39,251 nucleotides of DNA from Heminiphilus faecis (GTDB taxonomy: Bacteria > Bacteroidota > Bacteroidia > Bacteroidales > Muribaculaceae): contig NZ_VSMC01000028.1 in assembly GCF_008728965.1 (NCBI RefSeq), forward strand, positions 1 through 39,251, in the 5' to 3' direction. The translations under genes and the position numbers were made by a program. Within the stretch, counting starts at the first letter, position 1; each line of letters opens with the position of its first letter. Below, in pieces: positions 15,772 through 25,400 of the stretch. A model generated the notes under the pieces. The model was given only the letters and a program-made list of their open reading frames with translations, ran no database searches and was not told where the DNA came from.

Positions 15772-17034
15772 TTAGTTGCGGTGAAGCACTTTGTTGTATA
15801 TATCTATTACTTTGGCTCCCGCTTTATCCCAAGTGATGCGGTTGACTTCGTCAAGACCGTCTTCCTTGAGCTGGTCATACATAGCCGGATAGGTGACTAT
15901 CGAATATATGGCGTCGGCCATGGCGTCGATGTCCCAATAATCGGTTTTGATGACGTTGGTCAGAATTTCTGCACATCCGCTCTGCTTCGATATTATGGAT
16001 GGCACTCCCATCTGCATGGCTTCGAGCGGAGATATGCCGAAAGGCTCGGATACCGACGGCATGACGTATACGTCGCTTGCCTTGAGCATTTCGTACACCT
16101 GTTTGCCTTTCTGGAAGCCCGGGAAGTGGAAGCGGTCGGCTATGCCTCGTTCGGCTGCGAGAGTTATCATCTTGTCCATCATGTCACCGCTGCCGGCCAT
16201 GACAAAGCGTACGTTGTGATTGTTTTTAAGTACTCGCGCCGCAGCTTCTACAAAGTATTCCGGACCTTTCTGCATGGTGATGCGGCCGAGGAATGTCACT
16301 ACTTTTTCTTTTGCCCGGGGAGGATCGACACTAAGGAACTCTTCACTCAAGGGGGTCACTGCGTTGTGCACGGTTGTTACCTTTGCGGGGTCTATGCCGT
16401 ATTTCTCGATGACGGTATTGCGCGTAAGGTTACTTACGGTGATTATGTGGTCGGCATGTATCATGCCGTCACGTTCGATATTGTACACGGTAGGGTTCAC
16501 GTTGCCGCGCGAGCGGTCAAAGTCGGTGGCGTGGACGTGTATCACAAGGGGCTTTCCGGTTACTTGCTTGGCGTGTATGCCCGCCGGATAGGTAAGCCAG
16601 TCGTGGGAGTGTATGACGTCAAACTCTTCGGTGCGTGCTATGACACCGGCACATATGGAGTAGTTGTTGATCTCTTCGAGCAGATTGTCAGGGTAGCGGC
16701 CTGAAAACTCTATGCATCCGAGATCGTTCAAGCGCATGTAGTTGAAGTCGGCATAGATGTGGTCGCGCAGACGGTAGTACTCGTCGGGATTCATGATATT
16801 GCCTATGCGACTTTCCACATATTCGCGGCTTACATCGCGCCATCCTACGGGTATCTGCGACGCGCCTATGATTTTTGCAAAACTTTTGTCTTCATCGCCG
16901 TGAGGCTTGGGGATGACAAATGTGATGTCCATGTTGCCACACTCCCACATCCCCTTGGTGAGACCGTAGCTGGCGGTGCCGAGACCGCCGAGTATATGAG
17001 GGGGGAACTCCCATCCAAACATTAATGCTTTCAT
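15772..17034 (-). CDS. GT4-type glycosyltransferase, glycogen synthase-like
   Basis: A retaining GT-B glycosyltransferase. The N-terminal half begins FGWEFPPHILGGLGTASYGL, which has the GGLG loop of glycogen and starch synthases that binds the nucleotide sugar. The C-terminal half has the E-x7-E block SEPFGISPLEAMQMGVPSI. Bacteroidetes keep this protein beside a GH133 debranching enzyme and a GH57 protein, so elongation of glycogen from a nucleotide glucose is the likely role; the donor is not shown. At 420 aa it is close to GT4 members and shorter than classical GlgA. It begins 3 nt after the GH133 gene stop, which suggests coupled translation. Confidence 0.9.
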   Translation of the reverse strand: MKALMFGWEFPPHILGGLGTASYGLTKGMWECGNMDITFVIPKPHGDEDKSFAKIIGASQIPVGWRDVSREYVESRIGNIMNPDEYYRLRDHIYADFNYMRLNDLGCIEFSGRYPDNLLEEINNYSICAGVIARTEEFDVIHSHDWLTYPAGIHAKQVTGKPLVIHVHATDFDRSRGNVNPTVYNIERDGMIHADHIITVSNLTRNTVIEKYGIDPAKVTTVHNAVTPLSEEFLSVDPPRAKEKVVTFLGRITMQKGPEYFVEAAARVLKNNHNVRFVMAGSGDMMDKMITLAAERGIADRFHFPGFQKGKQVYEMLKASDVYVMPSVSEPFGISPLEAMQMGVPSIISKQSGCAEILTNVIKTDYWDIDAMADAIYSIVTYPAMYDQLKEDGLDEVNRITWDKAGAKVIDIYNKVLHRN

Positions 17035-17037
17035 GGT

Positions 17038-18981
17038 CTACGCATTTAGTTTTTTAAGATTACGTAATGTACGGAGTACTTCCGCCACGTTGGTGGCCTG
17101 CGATATGGCGCCACGGCCCGTAAACGGTGGGTTGCCGTCATAAAGTTGCGATATGGTGCCGATGCAGTTCTGGCTCATCTCGTCCTCAAAGCCTATGAGC
17201 ATGCGGTCTATGTAGCTTACGCCACTCATGCCGAATACTTTTATGTAAGCATCGGCATACATACCTATCAGCCATGGGCGTGAGGGGCCGTTGTGGTAGG
17301 CGCGTTCACGCTCTTCGGGCGAACCGAGATAGAAGGGGCGGTATCCGTAGCTCTTGGGCGACAGAGTGCGCAGTCCTTTGGGGGTAAGCAGCTCACGTGT
17401 GACTACGTCAAGCACTCCCTTGCGCTGACGGCGGTCGAGCGGAGAGTAGTCGAGACCTATGGCTATGGCCATGTTGGGGCGTACCGACAGGTCGGCATGG
17501 TTGCCGTTGACATAGTCATAAAGATAGCCGTAATCGTTGAGGAATGTATGTATGAACGATGGCTTGGACTGTTGGGCCACTATGAGCCAGTTTTCTCGGT
17601 CGTGCTCATAGTCGGCCACTCCTTCGCTGAGGTTGTAGGCAAACATAAGCGCATTGTACCACAACGCGTTGAACTCAACCAGCAATCCGGAGCGAGGTAT
17701 CAGAGGCCAGCCGTTGGAAGTGGCGTTCATCCATGATACCGGGGTGTTGGTGCTGGTAGTGCCTACAAGGCCGCTTGTCTCTGGCTGAAGGTTGGGATGT
17801 CCTCCGGCAAGTATCCAGTTTACAATTTTGGCTACTATGGGGAGGTATCTGTCGCGCGCCTTGTCGAAGCCGAGAGCCTTGCCGTATTGCTGTATGCTCC
17901 ATACGGCCCATAGCGGAACATCAGGTAGGTCTATACCGTGGATGCGGTTGTCGGGCAGCTCGTTGTCAATGTAGTTTTCGAGGGCTTTCCACGCAGTATT
18001 CATTATGTTGTGGAAATCATCGGGATGATTGATGGCAAGAGTTGTCCCGGGCAGGGCGATAAACGTATCGCGTGCGCGTATCTGTCCCCAAGGATAGCCC
18101 GATACGATGTATTCGTTTTCTTTGTCTTTGATGTAGAACTGTTTTGCCGAATTTTTGAGGCAGTTGTAGAAACTTGTACGTTTTGTACGGCTTGCCACCT
18201 CTATTTCGTACATTTTGCCGAATGACCTCGGTGACGATTCGCTCAGTCCTGCGGAGAATATTATCGACTCGCCTTTCTTGATGGGTATCTCGAAGTAGCC
18301 GGGCACCCACTGGTCTTCAGTGTAGGGTATGCCGCGTTCAAGGTCCTTGACATATTCGATGCCGTTATACCAGTTGGGGTTCTGTACCCATACAGGCTTT
18401 CGGCTGAACTGCATGTATAGGGTAGGGAAGCCCGGGTACAGGCAGAATGATACACCGTTGTTGATTTCTGTGTAATGGGGGTTCAGCTTGTCGTTCTGCA
18501 CTACAAGTTCGTTGGCTTCTCGGAATGCGAGAAACGGTCTGAACTGCAGTGTCGTGTCAGAGTGTGCGTCTACAAGAGTGTAGCGTATAAGTATACGGTT
18601 CTCTTCCGAGCTGAACACCATCTCCTTGGTGAGGATGACTCCGCCTACGCGATAGGTAGTGCGGGGCACGCTCTCGCAGTCGTATTCTCTTATGTACTTG
18701 TGCCCGTTGGGGCTATACACACCTCCGGAATACCTGTGCAGTCCGAGATTGAACGGGGCACCGTGCTGTATGACAGTCTCGTCAAGAGACGACAGCATGA
18801 CAAAAGACTTGTTGTCCATCTCTGGGATAGGTATCACAAGCAAGCCGTGTTGCTTGCGGGTGTTGCATCCCACTATCGATGAGCAATGGTAAGCCCCTGC
18901 CTGATTGGTGCGGAGCATCTCTTTGGACAGTGACTGCTCCAAGTTAATCATGAGGTTTTTATCAAATTTAAGATAACTCAT
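17038..18981 (-). CDS. Glycogen debranching enzyme (GH133, amylo-alpha-1,6-glucosidase)
   Basis: Hydrolyses the alpha-1,6 branch points of glycogen. The N-terminal domain (about 1-260) carries the debranching-enzyme N-terminal beta-sandwich, including NQAGAYHCSSIVGCNTRKQHGLLV. The C-terminal domain is the (alpha/alpha)6 barrel with HGIDLPDVPLWAVWSIQQYG and NALWYNALMFAYNL. At 647 aa it is the single-activity bacterial type, without the transferase domain of eukaryotic enzymes. It is the first gene of the glycogen cluster, with its own promoter at 19042-19073, and it overlaps almost directly with the GT4 gene. Confidence 0.92.
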   Translation of the reverse strand: MSYLKFDKNLMINLEQSLSKEMLRTNQAGAYHCSSIVGCNTRKQHGLLVIPIPEMDNKSFVMLSSLDETVIQHGAPFNLGLHRYSGGVYSPNGHKYIREYDCESVPRTTYRVGGVILTKEMVFSSEENRILIRYTLVDAHSDTTLQFRPFLAFREANELVVQNDKLNPHYTEINNGVSFCLYPGFPTLYMQFSRKPVWVQNPNWYNGIEYVKDLERGIPYTEDQWVPGYFEIPIKKGESIIFSAGLSESSPRSFGKMYEIEVASRTKRTSFYNCLKNSAKQFYIKDKENEYIVSGYPWGQIRARDTFIALPGTTLAINHPDDFHNIMNTAWKALENYIDNELPDNRIHGIDLPDVPLWAVWSIQQYGKALGFDKARDRYLPIVAKIVNWILAGGHPNLQPETSGLVGTTSTNTPVSWMNATSNGWPLIPRSGLLVEFNALWYNALMFAYNLSEGVADYEHDRENWLIVAQQSKPSFIHTFLNDYGYLYDYVNGNHADLSVRPNMAIAIGLDYSPLDRRQRKGVLDVVTRELLTPKGLRTLSPKSYGYRPFYLGSPEERERAYHNGPSRPWLIGMYADAYIKVFGMSGVSYIDRMLIGFEDEMSQNCIGTISQLYDGNPPFTGRGAISQATNVAEVLRTLRNLKKLNA

Positions 18982-19041
18982 TTGTTTTAAGTTAGTATAT
19001 TAGTTGGTATATTGTTCTGATTCGGGTTATGTGATACATTG

Positions 19042-19073
19042 CAATGTTACTTATTTTTTGTGGAATTAGCAAA
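19042..19073 (-). promoter_or_regulatory. Promoter of the glycogen cluster
   Basis: On the - strand, TTTG (19070-19073), 20 nt, then TAACATTG (19042-19049). The -7 box differs from TAnnTTTG at one base. The leader is about 60 nt. Confidence 0.55.
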
Positions 19074-19103
19074 AAATAAGTTGATAAAATGGGGCGTATC
19101 AAT

Positions 19104-19137
19104 TAAAAAATGCCGAACAACATCAATTGCACGGCAT
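19104..19137 (-). terminator. Terminator of the lipid kinase gene
   Basis: ATGCCG and CGGCAT arms around a 16-nt loop, running into a T-tract on the - strand, 9 nt past the stop. Confidence 0.75.
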
Positions 19138-19145
19138 AATGTTTG

Positions 19146-20120
19146 TCATCGGCTTTTGAAGAGTCTTGAAAACGAGCAAAAGATGTCTCTCATCACGTTT
19201 TCCATCGGTGTTATTATCGGGCGGAATACCACTTCTTTTGTGGGGGTGAATATCTTAAGAGAATTGGCATGGCACTTTATCTCCATTGTGTCGTCGATAT
19301 TCAGTGGCTCGCCGTCGATGTGCACCGGCCCCTCGTTCTGCCGGTAAATGACTGCCGCCGGAGCTCTGAAAGTATGTATCATGGTGTTGGAGTTTATGTA
19401 GCCGGTGAATAGGTCCACACCCATTATTGCGTTGTCGAGCGGTGTGCCGGCATGTACTATGGTTATGTCTAACAGACCGTCGGTTATACTTGCTGTAGGG
19501 GCGATGTAGGCGTTGTTGCCGTACTGCGAAGCGTTGCAGCAGGCTATGAGAAACGCTTTCTCGGTGATTATCTGGCCGTTTGCACTGACCGTATAGACCT
19601 GCGGGTGATATTTTATGTATTCAAGTATGGCGCTTTTTATGTAAGTGAATTTACCGCGACGGTGCTGTCTTGCGAAATTACTGCTTACCGCGGCGTCAAA
19701 TCCTACTCCGAACGTGCAGAAAAACCGTCGTCCGTTAACTGCTCCGTAGTCGCTTTTGATGATATGGTCCTCTGCTATGATTTTAACGGCCGCGAGCGGA
19801 TCGAGCGGTATGCCGAGATGCCGAGCAAGTCCGTTGCCTGAACCGCACGGTATGATGCCGAGGGCTGTGTCAGTATCGCATAGTGCGGTGGCTGTTTCGT
19901 TTACCGTACCGTCGCCGCCTACTGCAATCACCCCATAGTATCCGGATTTTACCGCATTTTCTGCCAGTCGTGTGGCGTCGCCGCGGGCACATGTATAGTT
20001 GGTCATGATTTCATAGCCCAATGGCTCGAGATGTGTGTATACAAGAGCCTCAATGTCGTTTTTATCACCCACTCCCGATACAGGATTGATAATAAGCAGC
20101 AGTCTGCGAGGTTGATCCAT
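19146..20120 (-). CDS. Diacylglycerol kinase family lipid kinase (YegS-like)
   Basis: A member of the DAGK/YegS/BmrU lipid kinase family, which phosphorylates a lipid or lipid-like acceptor with ATP. It begins with LLLIINPVSGVGDKND (nucleotide loop), then GGDGTVNETATAL (the family GGDGT motif) and PCGSGNGLARHLG. The C-terminal beta-sandwich has DGLLDITIV and HIDGEP. At 324 aa it has the usual length. The true substrate cannot be told; diacylglycerol or phosphatidylglycerol are options, and sphingoid bases also deserve thought because Bacteroidetes make sphingolipids. The gene has its own promoter and terminator and stands alone. Confidence 0.9.
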   Translation of the reverse strand: MDQPRRLLLIINPVSGVGDKNDIEALVYTHLEPLGYEIMTNYTCARGDATRLAENAVKSGYYGVIAVGGDGTVNETATALCDTDTALGIIPCGSGNGLARHLGIPLDPLAAVKIIAEDHIIKSDYGAVNGRRFFCTFGVGFDAAVSSNFARQHRRGKFTYIKSAILEYIKYHPQVYTVSANGQIITEKAFLIACCNASQYGNNAYIAPTASITDGLLDITIVHAGTPLDNAIMGVDLFTGYINSNTMIHTFRAPAAVIYRQNEGPVHIDGEPLNIDDTMEIKCHANSLKIFTPTKEVVFRPIITPMENVMRDIFCSFSRLFKSR

Positions 20121-20146
20121 ATTTCCCTAGAATAGTAGTTTGATTA

Positions 20147-20177
20147 CAAAGTTACATTATCCGTGTAAATAAAACAA
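20147..20177 (-). promoter_or_regulatory. Promoter of the lipid kinase gene
   Basis: On the - strand, TTG (20175-20177), 20 nt, then TAACTTTG (20147-20154), 27 nt before the ATG. The -33 box touches the terminator of lpxA. Confidence 0.65.
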
Positions 20178-20210
20178 TAGGCAGACTGAAAAGGGTTCAA
20201 TCTGCCTGTT
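20172..20210 (-). terminator. Terminator after lpxA (end of efflux operon)
   Basis: AGGCAGATTGAA and TTCAGTCTGCCT arms with a CCCTT loop and one internal mismatch, followed on the - strand by ATTGTTTTATTT. Confidence 0.8.
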
Positions 20211-20231
20211 GCTATTATAGGGTTGTGATAT

Positions 20232-21017
20232 TTATTCGAGGTCAGCCGGTATAGCTACGATTTTCATGTCATGGTTGCGTATGAAGTCTACGATATTGGA
20301 GCGTATGTCGCTCGGGTCAACGTCGGCTTCTATGCGTCTTACTGCGTTGAATACGGAGGTTCCTGACTGGTAGACATGGCGGTAGCATTTTGCCACATCG
20401 TCAATCTGGTCTTCAGTGAAGCCGTGTTTGCGCATGATAACTGCGTTTATACCGTAGTATACGGCCGGATTATGTGCTATGACAACATATGGAGGAACGT
20501 TGCCCACTATGCGGCATCCACCCTTTATGAGTACCCAGTCACCTATTTCGCTGCGTTCGTGAAGCATAGAGTTGGATGACATGATGGAGCATTGACCTAC
20601 AGTGCAGTCTCCGGCTATCATTACGCCGTTGCCGAGTACCGAGCGGCCTTTTATCAGGCAATCATGGCCTATGTGGGTCTCTGCCGCTATAAAGCAGTCG
20701 TCGCCTATTACGGTGCCGCCTGTGGTGCGTATGCCACGGTTTATGATCACATACTCGCGTATTATGTTGTTGTCACCTATCGTGCAGTAGCTTTTATCGC
20801 CTTTCCAGCGGAAATCCTGAGGGTCGGCTCCTACAATGGCGCCCTGATAGACTTTGTTGTGGCGTCCCATGCGCGTGCCGCGTATTATGCTCGCGTAGGG
20901 CAATATCTCGCAGTCATCGCCTATCTCTACATCGGCGTCAATGAACGCGAACGGGTGAATTGTGACGTTGTTGCCTATCTTTGCCGATGGGTCAACATGT
21001 GATAACGGACTTATCAT
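20232..21017 (-). CDS. lpxA: LpxA-like UDP-GlcNAc O-acyltransferase, divergent
   Basis: Left-handed beta-helix acyltransferase of the LpxA family, which starts lipid A synthesis by acylating UDP-GlcNAc. Hexapeptide repeats fill residues 1-185, followed by the helical C-terminus (YYGINAVIMRKHGFTEDQIDDVAKCYRHVY). The general base His is present (H118 in THIGHDC). Compared by eye with E. coli LpxA, position His144 is Asp (IAGDCTV) and Gln161 is Glu (LHERSEIG), so substrate contacts differ. It is not next to lpxC, lpxD or fabZ; it is the last gene of the efflux operon, 24 nt after the outer-membrane factor. It may be a second copy with a different acceptor or acyl chain. A canonical lpxA elsewhere is expected but not seen here. 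Confidence 0.82.
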   Translation of the reverse strand: MISPLSHVDPSAKIGNNVTIHPFAFIDADVEIGDDCEILPYASIIRGTRMGRHNKVYQGAIVGADPQDFRWKGDKSYCTIGDNNIIREYVIINRGIRTTGGTVIGDDCFIAAETHIGHDCLIKGRSVLGNGVMIAGDCTVGQCSIMSSNSMLHERSEIGDWVLIKGGCRIVGNVPPYVVIAHNPAVYYGINAVIMRKHGFTEDQIDDVAKCYRHVYQSGTSVFNAVRRIEADVDPSDIRSNIVDFIRNHDMKIVAIPADLE

Positions 21018-21041
21018 GGTCGTGATGATTAGGGGTTTATA

Positions 21042-22424
21042 TTATCGTCCGCCACCGAGCGACTGGTATAGATTGATACCGGCGCGTGCCTTGGCGTTAA
21101 GACATGTTACCTGTGCTATCTGTGCCGACAGGAGGCTCTGTTGCGCGGTCAATACTTCCAGATATGTCGATGAACCGTTCAAAGATAGTAATTCTTCTGT
21201 AATCTCAACCGATTTCTGAAGATTTTCTACCTGTTGTGCCAGAAGTTTGGCCTTTTCATCGCTTTTGTTGTAAAGCATGAGGGCTTCGCTGACTTCGGCG
21301 CTCGCGCTGAGCAGGGCATACTGGAAGTTGTTCATGGCCTGTTGTTGCTGGGCGCGTGTGGCTTCGAGATTGGAGATGAGTTGGCCGCGGGCAAATATCG
21401 GGGCGGTTAGCTGTCCTGCAAGCTGGATAAACCATTTTCCGGGGTTGGATATCACCGAGCCGAGAAGGTTGGTGAAGCCGCCGTTGGACGATATGGTTAG
21501 GCCCGGATAGAAGGCGGCGCGTGCCTGATTGGTGGCATAGTATGCCATGGCCACGTTTTGCTCGGCTGCGCGCACATCGGGACGCGATGCGAGTTCGCGC
21601 ATGGGAACTCCTTCACGTACTATGGCCGGAGTGTTGAATTCGGCTCCCGAAGGTATCTCCCATGTCTGTGGCGGCACGTTCATGAGCAGCGACATGGAGT
21701 TGTTGGCTTCATGGAGGGCCACTTCAAGATCGGTGATTGAAGCGAGTATGCTGTAGTAGTTGGCCGTGCTTTGGACTACGGCGCTTTCATTCACACGTCC
21801 TGCGAGTTTGAGGTTTTTCATCACCTGTACGCTCTCGCTCCAGTATTCGGCTGTCTGACGGCTTATCTCGAGTTGCTTTTCAAGCATCGATATCGAGTAA
21901 TAGCAGTTGGCTACGCCTGCTATTATCTGTGAGCGCACTGCCTGTTCGTATGCTTCGCTCTGAAGCAGAGCAGCTTTGGCGCGCCGGTTGGAGTTCAGCA
22001 GTTTCCCGAATATATCGATTTCCCAACTCACGGCCAGAGGTATCTGGTAAGTCCAGTTCATATGAGAGTGGTCATACGATGCTGCCGAGGCGTTGGGCAT
22101 AAGGGTCAGCGAAGGCAGATAGCTTAGGCGTGCGCCCTTGAGCTGTGCATGGGCTATGTCTACATTCAGCTTTGCGTTGTTGAGGTTTGTGTTGTTGACG
22201 AGAGCTTGGTCTATGAGCCCGGCAAGTATCGGGTCGGTAAACACGTCCTGCCACTTCATGTTGCCGAAGGCGGCTTCATTGGTCTCGGAGTTTACCGCCT
22301 CGACATACTGCGACGTCAAGGCGTCATCTGTAGGCATGCTGAACTTGTTGTAAATGTGGCAGCTCGACAGAGCTCCCACACTTACAATAATTATAGCCGC
22401 GCGTGAAATATTATTTAAAGTCAT
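21042..22424 (-). CDS. Outer-membrane efflux lipoprotein (NodT/OprM type)
   Basis: TolC-like outer-membrane channel of a tripartite RND pump. The N-terminus is a lipoprotein signal (MTLNNISRAAIIIVSVGALSSC, lipid Cys22). Two outer-membrane-efflux repeats follow, each with a long coiled-coil helical part (for example NTNLNNAKLNVDIAHAQLKGARLSYLPSL) and a FYPGLTISSNGGFTN strand region. At 460 aa it has the family length. It lies 28 nt after the RND permease gene and 24 nt before lpxA, all on the - strand, so the whole set is one operon. Confidence 0.93.
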   Translation of the reverse strand: MTLNNISRAAIIIVSVGALSSCHIYNKFSMPTDDALTSQYVEAVNSETNEAAFGNMKWQDVFTDPILAGLIDQALVNNTNLNNAKLNVDIAHAQLKGARLSYLPSLTLMPNASAASYDHSHMNWTYQIPLAVSWEIDIFGKLLNSNRRAKAALLQSEAYEQAVRSQIIAGVANCYYSISMLEKQLEISRQTAEYWSESVQVMKNLKLAGRVNESAVVQSTANYYSILASITDLEVALHEANNSMSLLMNVPPQTWEIPSGAEFNTPAIVREGVPMRELASRPDVRAAEQNVAMAYYATNQARAAFYPGLTISSNGGFTNLLGSVISNPGKWFIQLAGQLTAPIFARGQLISNLEATRAQQQQAMNNFQYALLSASAEVSEALMLYNKSDEKAKLLAQQVENLQKSVEITEELLSLNGSSTYLEVLTAQQSLLSAQIAQVTCLNAKARAGINLYQSLGGGR

Positions 22425-22452
22425 AATACTTGGTTTCTGTTAAGTAAGTTTG

Positions 22453-25400
22453 TTAACGCGAGTACTGCTCGATTTCCGACTGTAGGCCGGTGTTGTCTGT
22501 ATCTTCCCACTTAAGCGGCGAGAACTTCTCCTGAATGATCTGGAATACGACAAACAGCGCCGGTACGATAAGTACCTGTAGTATCATGCCTATAAGCATA
22601 CCGCCTATGGCTCCGGTACCGAGGGCACGGTTACCGTTGGCGCCTACGCCGTGGGCAAACATCATAGGCAGAAGTCCTATGACGAGGGCGAGAGAGGTCA
22701 TGAGGATAGGACGCAGACGGGCGGTGGCGCCTTGGATGGCTGCGTTGACTATCGACATGCCGGTGCGGCGGCGCTCAAGAGCGAACTCCACAATAAGGAT
22801 GGCGTTTTTGGCAAGAAGACCGATAAGCATGATAAGGGCTATCTGCAGATAAACGTTATTGGATATGCCGTCCATTCCGGCAAATACGAACGAGCCCATG
22901 AGACCGAACGGTATCGAAAGGATTACCGCCCAAGGTATGATGTAGCTCTCATACTGTGCCGACAGAAGGAGGTAAACGAAGAGCAGACACAGACCGAATA
23001 TCATGGCTGTGGCATTGCCCGATGTGCCGGCTTCCTCACGGGTCATACCCGAGTATTCGTAGCCGTAACCGGCGGGCAGAGACTGTGCAGCCACTCGCTC
23101 GATGGCGGCAAGACAGTCACCGGTGGTATAGCCCAGTGCAGGCTGGCCGGTAACCGATATGGATGCAAACATGTTGAAGCGGTTGAGCAGGTCGGGGCCA
23201 TATACTTTCTTCAGTGTTACGAAGTTGGAGAGCGAGGCCATTTCGTTGCCGTTGCGTATCTTGATGCTTGACAGAGTTTCGGGTGATACGCGTGACTCTG
23301 GCGATGCCTGCATCATGACGCGGTATATCTTACCGAAACGGTTGAAGTTGCTGACATACATACCTCCGTAGTATCCCTGAAGTGTGCTTAGTATGGTTGA
23401 GGGGCTGATGCCGGCCTGCTTGGCTTTGGCAGCGTCGATGTCGACCATATACTGCGGAAATGAGGGATTGAAGGTCGAGTAGGCCATCTGTACTTCGGGC
23501 TGGGCCATAAGTTCGGCGAGGAAGTTCTGTACGATGCCGTAGAAAGTTTCGATAGAACCGCCTGTCTTGTCCTGCATTTTGAGGTCAAAACCGTTGGTCA
23601 GCGAATAACCCGATATCATCGGCGGAGCGAAAGCCACGAGTCGGCCGTCTTTGATTGATGACGTTACGCCATAGATTTGCTGAAGTATGGCAGTGTTGGA
23701 CTGTGTCTCGTCACGCTCCGACCAGTCGTTGAGTTTCACGATGATTGTGCCGTAGGTGTTGCCTTGGCCTGCAAGGAAGCTGTAACCCATGATCTTCTGG
23801 GTGTACTTCACCCCGGGTATCTTGAGGATGGCAGCGTCGATCTTGTCGAGGGCGGCGCTGGTGCGTTCCTGCGAGGTGCCCGGAGGCATGTCAAGCATGG
23901 TGAAGAGGTAGCCGGTATCTTCGTCAGGCACAAGTGTGGTGGGGGTGATGGACATCAACCATACAAGTACTGCTACAGAGGCGGCCACAATGCCGAATGA
24001 GGTTATCTTGTGGGCCACGAAGAATGAAGTGGCTTTGTGGTATACTTTAAGCAGACGGCTGTAGCCGAGTTCGAAACCGGCCTTGAAACGGTCGCTGAAG
24101 ATGCCCATTATGGCTATGATAGCACATGCCGAGGCTACGACAAGTTTCCAGATGACATTGAATTGATACCATCCGAGCACCATGAAAGTGATGGTGGCTG
24201 CGAGGAAGAGGAATGTCACCAACGGAGGCAGGTTGAGTTTCCATGCCGAGGCATAGCGCTTTTTCATCGTATCGGCGGCTTCGGCATAAGCCGTGCCCAT
24301 ACGCTCTTTAAGTGACGAGTCGTCATTGTGGGCTTTAAGGAACACAGCACACAGTGCCGGTGACAGCGTAAGAGCGTTGATGGCCGACAGACCGATGGCT
24401 ATGGCCATGGTCAGACCGAACTGCTTGTAGAATACACCTGAAGTGCCGGGCATGAATGACACCGGAATAAACACAAGCATCATGACGAGCGTAATCGATA
24501 TGATGGCGCCGCCTATCTCACTCATGGCGTCAATCGATGCCTTGCGCGGATTCTTATAGCCTACGTCGAGCTTGGCGTGGACTGCCTCGACGACCACAAT
24601 GGCATCGTCGACCACAATGGCTATGGCAAGTACGAGCGCTGAGAGGGTGATGAGGTTTATGGAGAAGCCGATGAGGTACATGATGAAGAATGTGCCGACA
24701 AGGGCTACCGGTATGGCTATCGCCGGTATGATGGTAGAACGGAAGTCCTGAAGGAAGACGTAGGTCACGAAAAACACAAGAATGAAAGCTTCGATAAGGG
24801 TCTTTATAACCTCATGTATTGATGCCTCAAGGAAGTCGTTGTTGTTCATCGGAATAGCGAAGTGCAGACCCTTGGGAAGGTCTTTGGACAAGAGGTCAAT
24901 CTCTTTTTCACAGTCCTTGATGATCTGGGTGGCATTGGAGCCTGCGGTCTGGAATATCATCGCTGAAGTCGAAGGATAGCTGTTAAGACCGTTGCTGAAG
25001 CCGTATGTCACACGACCGAGTTCTATATCGGCCACGTCTTTCAGGTAGAGCACCTGACCGTCGGAATTGGCGCTTACTACAATGTCGCCGAATTCCTCGG
25101 GTGTTGTAAGACGTCCTTTATATTTAATGGTATACTGGAAGGACTGGTCGCCTTGTTCGCCAAACGAACCCGGTGCTGCCTCGACGTTCTGCTCACGAAG
25201 AGCGGCGGATATGTCGGACGGCATGAGTTTGTACTGGGCCATAACATCGGGCTTGAGCCATATACGCATGGAGTAGTCGGCACCGAACGACATCACATCG
25301 CCGACGCCGTTTACACGCTGAAGCTGCGGAATGACGTTGATTTTCATGTAGTTGTCAATGAACACCGCGTCGTACTCACCGTTGTCGCAATAAAGGGCTA

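Noticed and set aside
15721-16704. Long + strand frame opposite the GT4 glycosyltransferase
   Set aside because: The translation is low in complexity (repeated V, Y, H, D), as expected from the reverse complement of a GC-biased gene; the - strand frame has all the GT4 motifs.
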